Assembly (NCBI GenBank): GCA_963978895.1
Contig: OZ022242.1
Span: 4,819,359-4,883,358 of the forward strand
Length of the DNA stretch: 64,000 nucleotides
Direction: 5' to 3'
From: Erpobdella octoculata
Taxonomy: Eukaryota; Annelida; Clitellata; Hirudinida; Erpobdellidae
The notes below the pieces were generated by a model. It had not been told where the DNA came from and did no database searches. It saw only the letters and a program-made list of their open reading frames with translations. This document shows, piece after piece, positions 1 through 13,115 of the stretch. Made by a program: the position numbers and the translations under genes. The stretch's first letter is position 1; every line of letters begins with the position of its first letter.

Positions 1-437
1 TTCCTCCAGGCTTGGGACTGGCTCGCAATTAGCGAGGCGGAGTTTCATTTCCAATTATGTCAGCTTCTCTTTATATGACAAAATTATGTCCGGCTTTTCG
101 AACTTTTCTCACCTAATAAAACAACAATGTAACAAATGTTACACTAAGTTAAAACGGATTTTATCAATTAATTTGATAACTTGTCCCGGTAAAAAAAGAA
201 ACTAGACAAAAAACCCGGATTACACTGCTAATAATTTATGTTGGTTATTGAAAAATGTCAAATGCCAAAAAATAAGACACTATACCTACATTCTACAACA
301 TCTGAGCTCCCTCGTTTATAAACTTCGATTGCCATGACAACAAACCGTTGACATTTTAGGTTACGTGCAAGTGCTGTCGACGTTGAACGTTTTAATTTAA
401 TTTTAGACGTTTGGAGAAATATAAATTAGTTGCTGAT
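1..437. other. Upstream region of DNAI3, no feature recognised
   Basis: No coding exon is visible on either strand. The stretch is somewhat less AT-rich at its left edge and would hold the 5' UTR and promoter of the plus-strand gene that begins at 438. I see no convincing TATA box or other defined motif. Confidence 0.4.
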
Positions 438-3400
438 ATGGAAAGTACAACAGACGAAGATGTGCCATTAACAGAAATAAATGAAAACAATTCAGCGCGG
501 GTGAAGTGATTCACACTTTAATAAAGTTTAACAAGTTTATTAACACTTTTAACTAACTTTTAACTTTAACTTTAACTTTACATTTTACAATAATTTACAC
601 CACAGTACATTACATTACATTTTTATATTTATAAACTACAGTTTACACTACACTTTTGCACTAGTTTACACTTCTTTAACGCTTTTTTACGTTCGTTTCA
701 TTTTTTATATTTTGCAAATTTAGTTTAGTGTTTAGTGATACTTTAGTCATAGTGAGTGAGTTTAGTGTAGTGAGTGTTAGTATAGTAGTGTCTAATATTT
801 TTTGAGTTTTAAACTTAAATTGGAGAAAAACTGTTGAAAACAGATGTCACTTAATAAGAATGACTCTATCCTATAGCTAAGTTGTAAACAATCAACAACC
901 CTACTGTGACTACGACTAACTGGCTGAATCTAACTTGTACTATAAGACTAACTAAAAACTATAATATATTTAAGTGTGCCACATATTTTACATTAAAAAT
1001 AAACATTGTAAAACATTCATGCTAGGTTAGCTGAGTTGGTAAAGGGTTAGCCTTGAATGTGAGAGCTTCACGGTTCGACTCCCACTCACTGCCTAGTAGC
1101 CCATGTCAACGGAAAATTTAGCGGGTAAAATCGGTCTCTCCGTGGGGCATGTAAAAGAACAGCGCCTTTGAACAAAGCGGAAAAGGCGCTCAATAAATTA
1201 GCAAACATTGATTATGTTTCAAAAGATTTTTTGTTTGCTTTTACAAGAATAATTATTGATTTTTTTCACAGATTGATGATGATGAAAACAGAGTTTCATC
1301 GGCCAAGAGTATCTCACCCTTTGTTAGCTGAAAATATCTTTTTCTTAAATTTGATTTAAAAATTAATAATTTAGAGTTTTTTAATATTAATTTTTGTTGA
1401 TTCTAAAAATATTGTCAATATAAATTAACAACATTGATATTAGGAATATTTCTAATTAGATGAACACTAGTGGCATAGCCATAAATCATTCTTCTTAAGA
1501 ACTTTTAGTCAAAAAGTCAGCAGTTGAAATAACACAAAAACTATTATTGACATTTATAATTGAAAAGCACTAAGTTTAGTTACTTTTGCAACTTACTTTA
1601 TGATGGCCCAATTGCTGAAAAAAATGAGAGAAGGGGTCTAAAGATTTCATTCAGTTGTTTTATTAACAAGGAAACTTTTAATTGAAAACAAAGATAAGAT
1701 ACTAAATTCAAATACATTTTCAGAAAAAATTAAAGAAACCTAAAAAAGTCGACACACCATTGGATGAGGACGATGGATTATCTAGAGTGCCTTCCGAAAT
1801 CACTAAGCGGAAAAGTAGAGAGAAGAAATCGCGATTTAAAGATATGGAATCGAAAGCCAACCTGAAAGATGCTTCAGCGAGATCGAGCGAAGGGAGTGTT
1901 AAAATTCAAAACAAAAAACCTGTCAGTGCAAAGAAAGGTCAGTTAGTGATGATGATGATGATGATGATTCGGTTTGTAAGAAGACTTTAAATGAATTCTA
2001 TAATTACTTATTTTTGCATTTTCTTTGCTTGGATGTAACAAATTAATGCTCTGCCATTTAATTGTTATTTGAAAATTGAAACATGGTTGTTTTTTAGTAG
2101 CAGTTGTTTTTTTTAGCTCAGTTTTAGGAAGTTTTATTACTTATTGATCTACTAACCCAAATTTGAGTCAATGAAACATTCATTTAGAAAATGTATAAAT
2201 CATGTTTGCTTGGAAATGTAAAAGTCCTGAAGAACGGACACCCCTGGGGAGGAGCAAAAGTGTCCGCTTCATGTGTCTATCCCTGTCTTCGGGGACATGC
2301 TTCTATATAGGCCGGATAGAGATTTAAGAAAAGCAGCCACTTTTGAGGGTGCTGCTCTAGAGGACATTTACTGTAAATAACTCTACAACTGGATGAATTA
2401 ATTGATTTGTTGCTCTAATAAGAGTTTCTTTTTTAGAGTTTAATTTCATTTCATTTAATTTTTTTTTTTTTTTTTTTTACTAGGAAAAAAGGCAAGATTT
2501 GTTGGGGAGACAGGTGAGGCATCTGACAAAGAGCAAGGTTGGTTGGGCAATGAATTTATGGAATGTTATAGAATGGCATGGCAATGAACGAATGAAATGT
2601 TTCAGATTTTTTTTGAATAATGTTAAACAAGTAGGAAGAAAAGATTTTTTGTCGTCGCACAGAATGTCCGGACGGACTCATCCCGATCTTTTTGACAATT
2701 CGGACGCAGGAGCACTTTGGACTGAGGATCGACGAAGACGTAACAAAAGAGGATCCACAAAAGTTCATCCTCAAGAAAGATGTAATGTCTGACCTGCAAG
2801 ATTTCGGTCCCAGCAGCGACTTTTATCCGATCAAAAAACTCATTCAAGTAAAATATATTTTCACTTATTCTGGATCGAAATTTGTACTTCAAAAACATAA
2901 TCTGAAATTTATTGTGACTTATGAAAAAATTCTCTAAATATGATGATAAAATGGTTGCATTATTATAGTTAATAATTATAAATTATAAATTTCTTTAATT
3001 TAACCTATTTCATAAATTAGTTTTCTTTTTAAGACTAATTTTAAGCATGTCCTGCATGGTTCTTCATATAGGATTACACAGCTGAGGAGTTCCTCATAGC
3101 TTACGATCACGAATACAAATACGGACAGAACTTCTATATAGCCGTTTCGGAAGATGCGAAAAATTTCTTCACCAGAGTTGGTTATCGTTGAAGTATTTTA
3201 AAAAGAAACTTTATCTTAACTTAAAATTTATAACATATTCAAATTGTCGATGTGCTTAGAATGCATTTCATTTAACGCTTTTTTATTTTTACACTATTCT
3301 GAAGGAACCATGTTCGTCCGATCAGGTGCCAGGCCGTGTTTATTTATTATTGTTATTCTTAATTTGCTTGAAGATTTGTTTGTTTATGCTTGTTCACATT

Positions 3401-6400
3401 TCAACACTGGGGTGATGAAAAACATTCCGATTTGAGATTATCACATATCTTTATTCACGTTTGTTCACATTTATTCACATTTCTACATTGGGGTGGTCAC
3501 AAAACATACCGATTTGAAATTATTTGACTAATTTTTTATTTCCATTTGCTTACATTTCTACACATGGGTGGTAAAAAAACCATTCGCATTTGAGATTATC
3601 ACATTTTCTTATTTCTTTTTGTTCACATTTCTACACAGGGGTGATAAAAAATTTGGATTTGAGATTATCACATTTAACTTGAAACATTTGTTTATTGGAA
3701 TATATTTTACTGTTATTTTTTTAAAATATGTATTTTATAAAGTATTTTTGCAGACATATTTTACATCTTCATTTACTGATTTATATTAGATAGCTGATTA
3801 GCAAATTAATGTCAGAAAAAGCTAAAAAATAAGAGAAATAGACCTTTCATTGTTTTCTTTGAATAATTCTCACTTGAAATAAGTTTTTCGCTTGATCGAA
3901 TCCCATTTAAGGACTCCCTGACATCCGAAATGGACGATTTTGTCAGTTTTGAATTAGTCGTTGGAGCTCACGCCATATCCGAAGCTAAAGAGTGGACGAG
4001 TCAGGGATCAGAAAAGGAGATTTCTGAGTGGGCTGTTGTTAACAGTAGAGATCATGTAAGTGTTGTATTACATGTTTGGTTTTATTTGACGTGGATTACT
4101 CATCATTACTTGTCCTTATCAATTTATCATCATTGTTATCATCATTTCTTTTATGTTTGTCTTAAATGTGTGTATGGCCATCATTTTGATAGTTTTAAAA
4201 ATGCCTGATAATAAATTGTATAGGAAATTTTTATGTTTAAAAAATATACAGTTTTAAAATTTATATTCTCAAATATATTTTTTGAATATTTTGAGGTGCA
4301 CCGATAATCCGATGGCCGATTATCCGTCAGATCGATAATCGGCCACAAAATATCGGCCGATGACAGGGAAGTACTCATAACTATCTCATTTTTGGTCAAC
4401 CACATATAATTATAAAGAAATATTTTACAGTTTTATTTCAAGAGGTATTTGAACCCAACAACCACCTATGCTTATTATCTTATCCCTTCCAGTGTAGGTT
4501 AGAAAAATAGCACAAGAAAGGTACAGGTTATCCATAGAGAGTTAAAATATGGTGACTATTCAAGCAAGACTTTTGACCCAATGAAAAGATCAACTCCTAT
4601 TTCAGCCTAGCAAAATTGATGGTTTATGAGTAAATCATGGTGAAATATAAAAAATTAACATCTATTATAATATAGTTATTTTTGAAAATTTCTTTCTTTG
4701 TGTTTATGATTTTGTTTCTTTTCAACCAAATCAATAAAAATTGTTTGTTTATAAAATGCTGTAATTTTTCTTCAGATAAAGATGCTTTTCAAAAGAGACT
4801 GGAAACATTTCAATGCTCCAACACACTTCTCCGACGTGAACGCAGCGGACAGCAAAAACTTCATCGACATTTCTTCGTCCGGAAGCAACGAGGAAAAGCA
4901 GGAAGCTGATTTGAAGAGGATGGAAATTGATGTTGCTGTTCAAGTTGGTGTTTTTTGTGAAATGATTTGGTTGAACGAAATTGGAGGTGGTTCGTGTTTG
5001 TTGCAGTGTTCATGTTTTGTTGCAGTGTTCGTGTTTTCCTGCAGTATTCATGTTTTGTTGCAGTGTTTATGTTTTGTTGCAGTGTTTATGTTTTGTTGCA
5101 GTTGCAGTGTTTATGTTTTGTTGCAGTTGCAGTGTTTATGTTTTGTTGCAGTGTTTATGTTTTGTTGCCGTGTTCATGTTTTGTTGCAGTCTTCATGTTT
5201 TGTTGCAGTGTTCGTGTTTTGTTGCAGTCTTCATGTTTTGTTGCAGTGCTTATGTTTTGTTGCAATGTTCATGTTTTGTTGCAGTCTTCATGTATTGTTG
5301 CAGTATTCATGCAATGTTGCAGTATTCATGCAATGTTCATGTGATCATGTTTTGTTGCAGTGTTCATATTTTTGTTGAACATTTTTTTCTAGCATTTTTC
5401 ATTACTACAAAATTTTACAGTTGGTGAAAATTTAGCTGTACTGCTAACATCTTAGTTTCTGTTGGAACCATTAACAAACTTGCTTGTCACTAAATATGAA
5501 AACATCATATCTAGCTTTATAAATTTAAGAATATCTCAAGTGGCTCATAAAATATTTGTATATACTAGTAATAAACAGTTTAAAATGATAGATTTCTTAA
5601 AATATAAACATAAATAATTACCGAGGTTTTGTGATTGCACTATCGCCTAACACCGTTAGGTGAAGTTCTAGCATTTCTATATGCATAGAGATATTGGAAG
5701 TTTTGTATGTTGATAGAAAATTGTTATTGATGTAACTCAAACAGGCAGTTCCCTCCATGATAGAAAGAGCTGTCTCAAAAGTTCAAGGCCTGCCACTGAA
5801 CAAGATCATTCAGTGCAATCCCCGAGAAATGACCGACGAAGAGGCCAACAAGTTGATGGAGTCCCAGGGGATGCTGGATTTTTTCAGAAGGGTCACCCCA
5901 AGGTAAGATGATGATCACACATAACAGTCTAACTGTAAGGAAGTTGGCGTCCGACCAAAAAAATGGCGGTTTAAATCCTGCTAGTGCAGCCTGTTTTTTT
6001 TTGCAAGAGTTTTGTAGATCATTGGCGAACATTTATTCGATGCGGTCGCAACACTAAGTTTATATTACTTTTAATTTAAATTTAACTTTTTTCAACTAAT
6101 TACAGAATCGACAAAGCCCTCCAACAGAATCATATACTCGACGTTTTCTTTGATGACTGGAGTGATCTTGTCAAAGGACAGAGCAATTTCGCTGCAAAAT
6201 CAGAAAGACACCTCAAGGTGAAGAATGACTGTTTGAATTTTTCAGTTTTTTTTTAAATTTAATAAAAAATAATTTAATTATATTTTATGATTGTCGTGTT
6301 TTAAAGTTGATGATATTTTAGTTTTTCTATTCTCCAGTTTTAGGAAGGCTCATGTTATGAATGGGAATAATATAACTTTTATATTATTTCAATTAAATGA

Positions 6401-9400
6401 CCAAATTAAAGGGTTTACTCAATCATTCATAAAAATGTTACTTTATGTATCATGGAAACAATCCCACACAAGACACACTTTACAAACCATGGAAAAAATT
6501 ACCCACAAGGCACATTTTACATAACATGGAAAAAATTACACACAAAACACACTTTACACAGCACAAAACACACTTTACATACATTACACACAAGACACAC
6601 TTTATGTAACGCCAAAACAATCCCACACAAGACACACTTTACGTAACATTAAAAACACTTCCACCCAGGAATACCAATCCTACACGGACTTGCAATACGG
6701 CAAATCTCGTGCCGTCTCGTGCATCGTTTGGCACCCGACGATATCGAACATCGTAGCAGTCTCCCTCATCGACAATATCTCTCTCTACGAAAGGATCGAA
6801 CAAGCCCATAAACAGATTACAACACCTTCTCTCATTCTCTTCTGGAGTTTTACAGATCCTATTCATCCAATTGTGAGCTCTTATGAGTCTGCTTAGTTAT
6901 TTGTAATAAGTTTATATGGTGGAGTTTTTCGGGCGAAGTAAGTTTTAATTGTGGCTACTCAGGTATAAATGAATAACATGAGTTACTAACCACCAGAATG
7001 TTTTAAGGCTTGCACTGTGCTTAACTAATTTTCAACAAATTAAATATTTTTGTTTTATCATTTAGTTTATATTACAATTGAATAAAATATCATTATTGAA
7101 AGTTATTTATTAAACAGAATTTTACGATTCACTTCAATTTTTTCTCCCAGCTTCTTCTCGAATGTCCCGATCAGATTTTGTGCTTCCAGTTTTGTCCGTC
7201 GAACCCCGTGTACATAGCCGGTGGATGTTTTAACGGCCAGTTGGTTTTGTGGGATATCGGTGTATACCATGAAAAACTAAGGTCAAGTACGAGTTCAAAG
7301 AAAAAAAATGTCCTTCAAGATTTGGTTTGTTTTGAGAAATGCATCATTTTTGTTCATCTAAATAATAGTAGTTGTTTTAAAACAATATATTGTTATGATA
7401 AGACCAATCGTATACGGGTTCTTTAAAATCATTTTGCAATTTATCGAAAGAAAATAATAAATTAGGCCTTTTTCTGCCATTTTCTACAAGCCCAGAGGCC
7501 CAGATTTATCTATTAAATTTACCGGTAGCGGAAGAGCAACCGGGAGAGCAAGCATTAAGCTTTTAATAAAAAAACCAGAATAATTTAAAAAGCAAAACAA
7601 CGTTTGCTGGGTCAGCTAGTAGTAATATATATTTATATACAGTCATATTATCTGGACCTTGGTTAACTTACCAACACTATTATTTTGGCCCTTTTGAAGT
7701 AGAACCACCAAATTCATGATTATATATTTCTGCTATATTGCTCTTTGGTAATCTCGATGTTTTTTTTCAAGCCGTAGACAATTGACACAACTAGGTTTGA
7801 CTTTATATACATATATATTTTAATTATATAAATTTTTGTGCTAATTCACAATTTATTATCATTAAAGTCGGCAGAATTTGATTGGACGAAAGCTTCAACA
7901 ACTGTAAGGTTTTGTGCAGTATCTAGCTATGAACACAGTCATTCAATGCCAATTACAGATATTATATGGATCCCTAGTTTTTTTGAGGTAATTTTTTTCT
8001 ATCAATTTATAGTTATATACTTGATTTCAATATCCAGAAAACAAAAAAACTAACAATAATGCGGTTTCGTTTTGGTGAATCTTTGATCAAAACTGCTTGT
8101 CATCACAGAAATATTTTGTGAGATTTTCTTGTAAACTTGTGTCCAACGCAGGTTCAGACATGTTAATTTTCTAGAATCTACTGAACACTTTTTGCCAAAT
8201 GTTTTATTTTCTGATCCATAATTACACAACAGTCCTACTTTTTCCTCTTAAAACTTTGATGGCAACCACTGCCATTTTTTTTAAGACCCGAAACCCATCT
8301 GTTTTATTGCGCTGTAGCAATTAGTTTTTTTTAGATTTGTAGATTTTACGGGAGATATAGAAATATTATTTATTGAAATCATGCGTCTGAATTTCTGTCG
8401 ATCAAGGACCATGGGGTGGAGATGTTTTTCTACATCATTTTAAAGTGATTTTTAAGTTTATTGTTGATATTTTTAGATTGGAAAGTTTGGATACATGTTT
8501 GAAAACAAGATGGATCAAAACGTTCAAATAATGACTTGTGCTGTTGATCAGTAAGCTCTTTGAAATACTCGAATGCTTATATTTATATCATTTTTTATCA
8601 TCTGTTCTGTATGCATAAAGTTAAATAATGTTGTATTGCAAGTTTTAATGCAAAATAAAAATTGCAACATTTAAAGAATGTCAATTAAAGAATGATGGCG
8701 AGTTGAATAATGAATGTGAATTGAGGAATGAATGTGAGCTGATGAATGAATGTGAATTGATTAATGAATGTAAGTTGAAGAATGTATTTAAATTGAGCAG
8801 TGATTACGAGTTTAGAAACAGATTTGTTAAAATCATTAAAGCCGAAACCAAGAGAATCACATTTAATAATTTTTCAAAAGCTTTGGATCATTTCTTAAAT
8901 TAAAAAAATTCTTAAATATTCAATGCCTATGAAAAACTGAATGAAAACAACAATAAAAAACGTAAAATTTCTTATAAAGTTGAATTTCGTTTTCAGTCTT
9001 TATTATTCTTTCACGTGGGAAAACTGTGCATTTGAAACTCGTGAGAGCTACACGTGTGGAGATTGCTCAATTAAAAAAAAATTCATTGTTCCGGTTGGAA
9101 ATTTTGCAGCCCGTCTCTGCGACGCGAGAAGTACATGGTGAAGTTGAGACAGGAAGGACAGCAGAGGAAGAGGTGGGCGCTTGCAAACATGCAAATGGTC
9201 GGCACGAGGGGACCGGCCATTTTACAGGACATGAAGAAGAAAAATATGGATGACGCCTGCTTCTTCACCGACGAAGAGCAAATCGATTTGATGCCAGGGT
9301 ATCACTATCATCATCACCTCTGTGAAGATGATGATGATGATGATGAAGATGATGATCATTATCACTTCTGTTCTCACTGTACATAATTTTCACTTGCTGC

Positions 9401-12400
9401 TTGAAGCTTAAAAGCGTTGATTGAAGATATGCAGTCATCGAAGGAATCCATTTCATAAAATTTTTTTTTGTTTTCTTGTTACGTCACAGCGGAGCTTTTC
9501 TTTGTGTATATTTTTTTTATAAAAATTTATCAAAATATTTGCAGAAAAATCTATAAACCTCTTTTACTAGTTTATTTAATTTGAGACGGTTGTTCAGTTT
9601 TGTAGATGTGAATCTTATAAATATGTACATAAACATATTGCATGGTTGTAGACATTTTATTTTGTTTATTTGTATAATTTTAAAAGATAGAATTGGGAAT
9701 TCAATTTATGGAATATAAAAAAAAATTTAGTCATAAAATTCATCATAAATGTTATTATAGAAGATTGTTTATTATAAAATATTATTTAATTAAAAATCAT
9801 GTTTAATAGAAATATTTATTTAAAAAACAGTATATTAAAAACAAGTTCATGTCAATAATTAGATAATTAGTTATTTGAATATTTATTTCATAATAAAAAA
9901 TATTGCTGTTTATTTCTAATAAATTGATTTGATTAACTTTACATTATTACTGATACTTTTAACAGATCAATTCTGTTCTGGGACATAAGAACATCAAAGG
10001 GAATCATGCCATCAGGAGCCAAGAAAGACTTGCGAGAGTTCAGTCTTACATCGACCGTTTTCAAACATCTTGACCTTACGTGGAAACCATTTCTAAAGGT
10101 CACAAAATAATTCAATTAAATTTTTTTTTATAAATCTTTCATGGACTGCTTTGCAAGTCGAGGTTACAGTTATTTAGAACAATGAAGAAGTGAACATCGG
10201 GAAATTAAATTGATTTTGAGACACAAATTAGATTGCACCTTATGGCATGTGGTCATATTTTAATAATGACCCACGTCAATGAAATGGCCCTCGATTTGTG
10301 TTTGGTCAAGAGTGTGGGTTGACGTCAGATATTTTTTTGTTCAATAGTTTACCTTATATTGGAACAATGATGAAGACTGATTTCTCTTCTTTACTCTGGC
10401 ATTATCAGTGTTGATGTTATTGTTTTCAGTTGTTTGAGTTGAAGCTTTGAACAAATAATAATGGATAATTTCTATTTTATTTGAAAAAGTACGCATTCTC
10501 TTCATATTTCATATTGCTATGCCAATCGTCAAAATGAAATCAAGTTTTGATTTTTTTTTATTAATTTTTTTATTATTTCTATATTTGCAAAAGCTGTTCA
10601 TTCTTTTTTTCCGGTTAACCATCGCAGATTTTATTGTCATTTTTTAAAGCATAAAACTCACTGCAGGTTTCAACCGTGAAAGCAGAAGTCGGAACAGATC
10701 TTGCTCCTCTCAAATTCTCAATTCAATCAACTATTAATCATAAAAATAATGGTTTGTTTGTTTTTTTTTTTTTGAAATTGTTGCTGATAAACAAACTTTT
10801 AATCTTATTCTCATTGTTGTGAATGTTGCAATGACAATGATGGTTGTACTGATAGTTGATACAGTGGTAATGATGTTGATGATGACAAAGACAATGAAGT
10901 TTAATTGTATTATTAAAAAATAAATTTCTTTTGACATGGAGCTTAATAATCTCTAAAAATTTAAAAATGACTTTTTCAATTAAAAAAACTATGCTTCTAA
11001 ATTACTTCTAATCATTTGAGATAAAAGAAAATGCAACAAAAATTGTTTGTGGCTTATTATCAGTCTTTATCAAAGCCTTGAAGATGATGCTTAGAGTAAC
11101 CTTTTATAGTGTTGTTTTAAGCGCCTCAGACTTTCCTGGCGTTACATAAATAAATTATTATTATTTATTATTGATGTTAATTAATGATGATGTATTTGTG
11201 ATAATGATGATGATGATGATTTACAGAAAAAAAAGATCAAGTTCTTCAGACGGAGAAACAAATCATGCCAGGAAAAGGAATTACATCAAAGTTCTTCCTT
11301 GGCACGGAGGTTAAGATTTGTTTATTATTTTCGGTGATTTCCTAACAGATATTTATTGATGAAACATCTTTTTTAATAGTTTAATAAATTAAAATAAACT
11401 TTTACAGGAAGGAGAAGTTCTATATTTAGATTGGATTCCTCAGAAAGATCAAGAGAGTGGCAAATACCAAAGTTTGTTGTTTCTTTAAAGTTAAAAAAAA
11501 ATCTTTTTTTTGCATTCAATGATCTTTGATATATTTATATTCGAAATGTAACATTTCTCATTTTCATTTTAATGTTTGAATTATATAAACATCAGCTCAG
11601 AAACCAATTTTCTGCTACCAAGCACACACTGGTCCAGTTGTTTCTATGGAAAGATCTCCATTTTTTAATGATGTTGTTCTAAGTGTTGGTGGGTGGAACT
11701 TTGCCATCTGGCAAGAAGGAGTGAACGTGAGTCGAGGAGTGAATAATCGTTGAAAGCTTATATGCATTGAGGAGTGAATATGCATTGAGGAGTGAATATG
11801 TATTGAGAAGTTTATGGCATTGAGGAGTGAATGTGAGTTGAGGAATGAGAGTTGATGCATAAATTTGAGTTGGTGCTTGAATATGAGTTTGTTCATGAAT
11901 GTGAGCTGATGTTCAAATGTGAGTTGATGCATAAATGTGAGAATGTGAGTTGGTGCATGAATATGAGTTGAGGCATGATGGCAAGGTGATTCATGAATGC
12001 GAGCTGAAGAATGTTTGAAGGTTAAGTAAGTGATGACATGGAAGTGACGTGATAAATTCCACACTAGAAGAGAGAACTCAATAGCTTCTATTAATTTACT
12101 GTCATCAGACAGGTCCAATTCTGTCCGGCTCAGGCTCCATGAAAAGACTGACAGCAGGGTATTGGTCAATATCTCGTCCTTCGGTTTTTTACACTGCCAA
12201 AGTCGACGGTTCTATCGACATCTGGGACTTGCTCGATCGGACACACGAGCCGTGTTACACTCAGATTATTTCAACCTCTCAGCTAACTAAAATATCAACA
12301 ATTCAAGTTAACAGTTAGTGTTTTTTTTAGTCGGCTTAAGTAAATACGTTGACAAATTATCGTTGTTGTTTATTTTTTTCTTCACAAAAACACGTTATTG

Positions 12401-13081
12401 TGTAATATTGCATTATAAAATAAATAAAATAAAATGCTTTTTAAATTTATTCAATTGTTCTATTTAAAAACGAAATAATTGTCTTATTGTTTATTAAATA
12501 TAATATTTCTGTTCAGAACAGCTGCACCTTCTTGCAGCGGGAGATGAAAATGGAACACTTCATCTATTTGAGTTGCCTTGGAGTCTTAGTAACCCCAGTG
12601 TTAATGAGGTAATTTTAAGTGTGGTAGTGATATTTATGGTAATATAAGTGGCATTAATGGTGGTATGGGTGTAATGGATGGTATTAGTATAGATAATGAT
12701 AATGTTGATGTATTACTTGGTATTGATGAGGAAATATGAATGACATTGATGATGACGATGATGATGATTATGACATGTCTACAAACAGTAGTTGATTTTC
12801 ATTTGGGAACGCTGTAGTAAAAATGCTAATTTTAGAATAAAATTTTAGCTACAAAACATGCAAGCCTATCTAGCAAGAGAAGTAAAAAGACAGTCGTACG
12901 TGCTGTCCAGATGGAAGTTCAGAGATGATGAAAGAGCCCAGAAAGAAATGGAAGTGAAAATGATGCTGAATGTATGTTTAAAAAGTCCTTGTTTATATTC
13001 ATGTTTTTATAGGTTTGTTTCTCAGAGTCTATTTTTACATATTTGTGTTAATTTGCTTATCTTCAAGTCTCTATGTATGTC

Positions 13082-13115
<34 letters not shown>

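Noticed and set aside
1021..1097. Functional tRNA gene
   Set aside because: Pol III boxes are good, but the acceptor and anticodon stems are imperfect and a SINE-like body follows.
2220..2350. GGACACCCC...GTGTCCGC repeat-like segment in DNAI3 intron 2
   Set aside because: It looks like a fragment of a dispersed repeat, but there is only one copy in the window and no defined ends.
4295..4350. ATCGGCC-rich palindromic stretch in DNAI3 intron 6
   Set aside because: It resembles subterminal repeats of hAT elements (CCGATAATCGGCC), but there is no boundary or partner to support an element call.
4782..5427. Three overlapping open frames rich in FCCS/VLLQ
   Set aside because: They run through a 20-bp intronic minisatellite. 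Only the first part (4776-4943) is DNAI3 exon 7.
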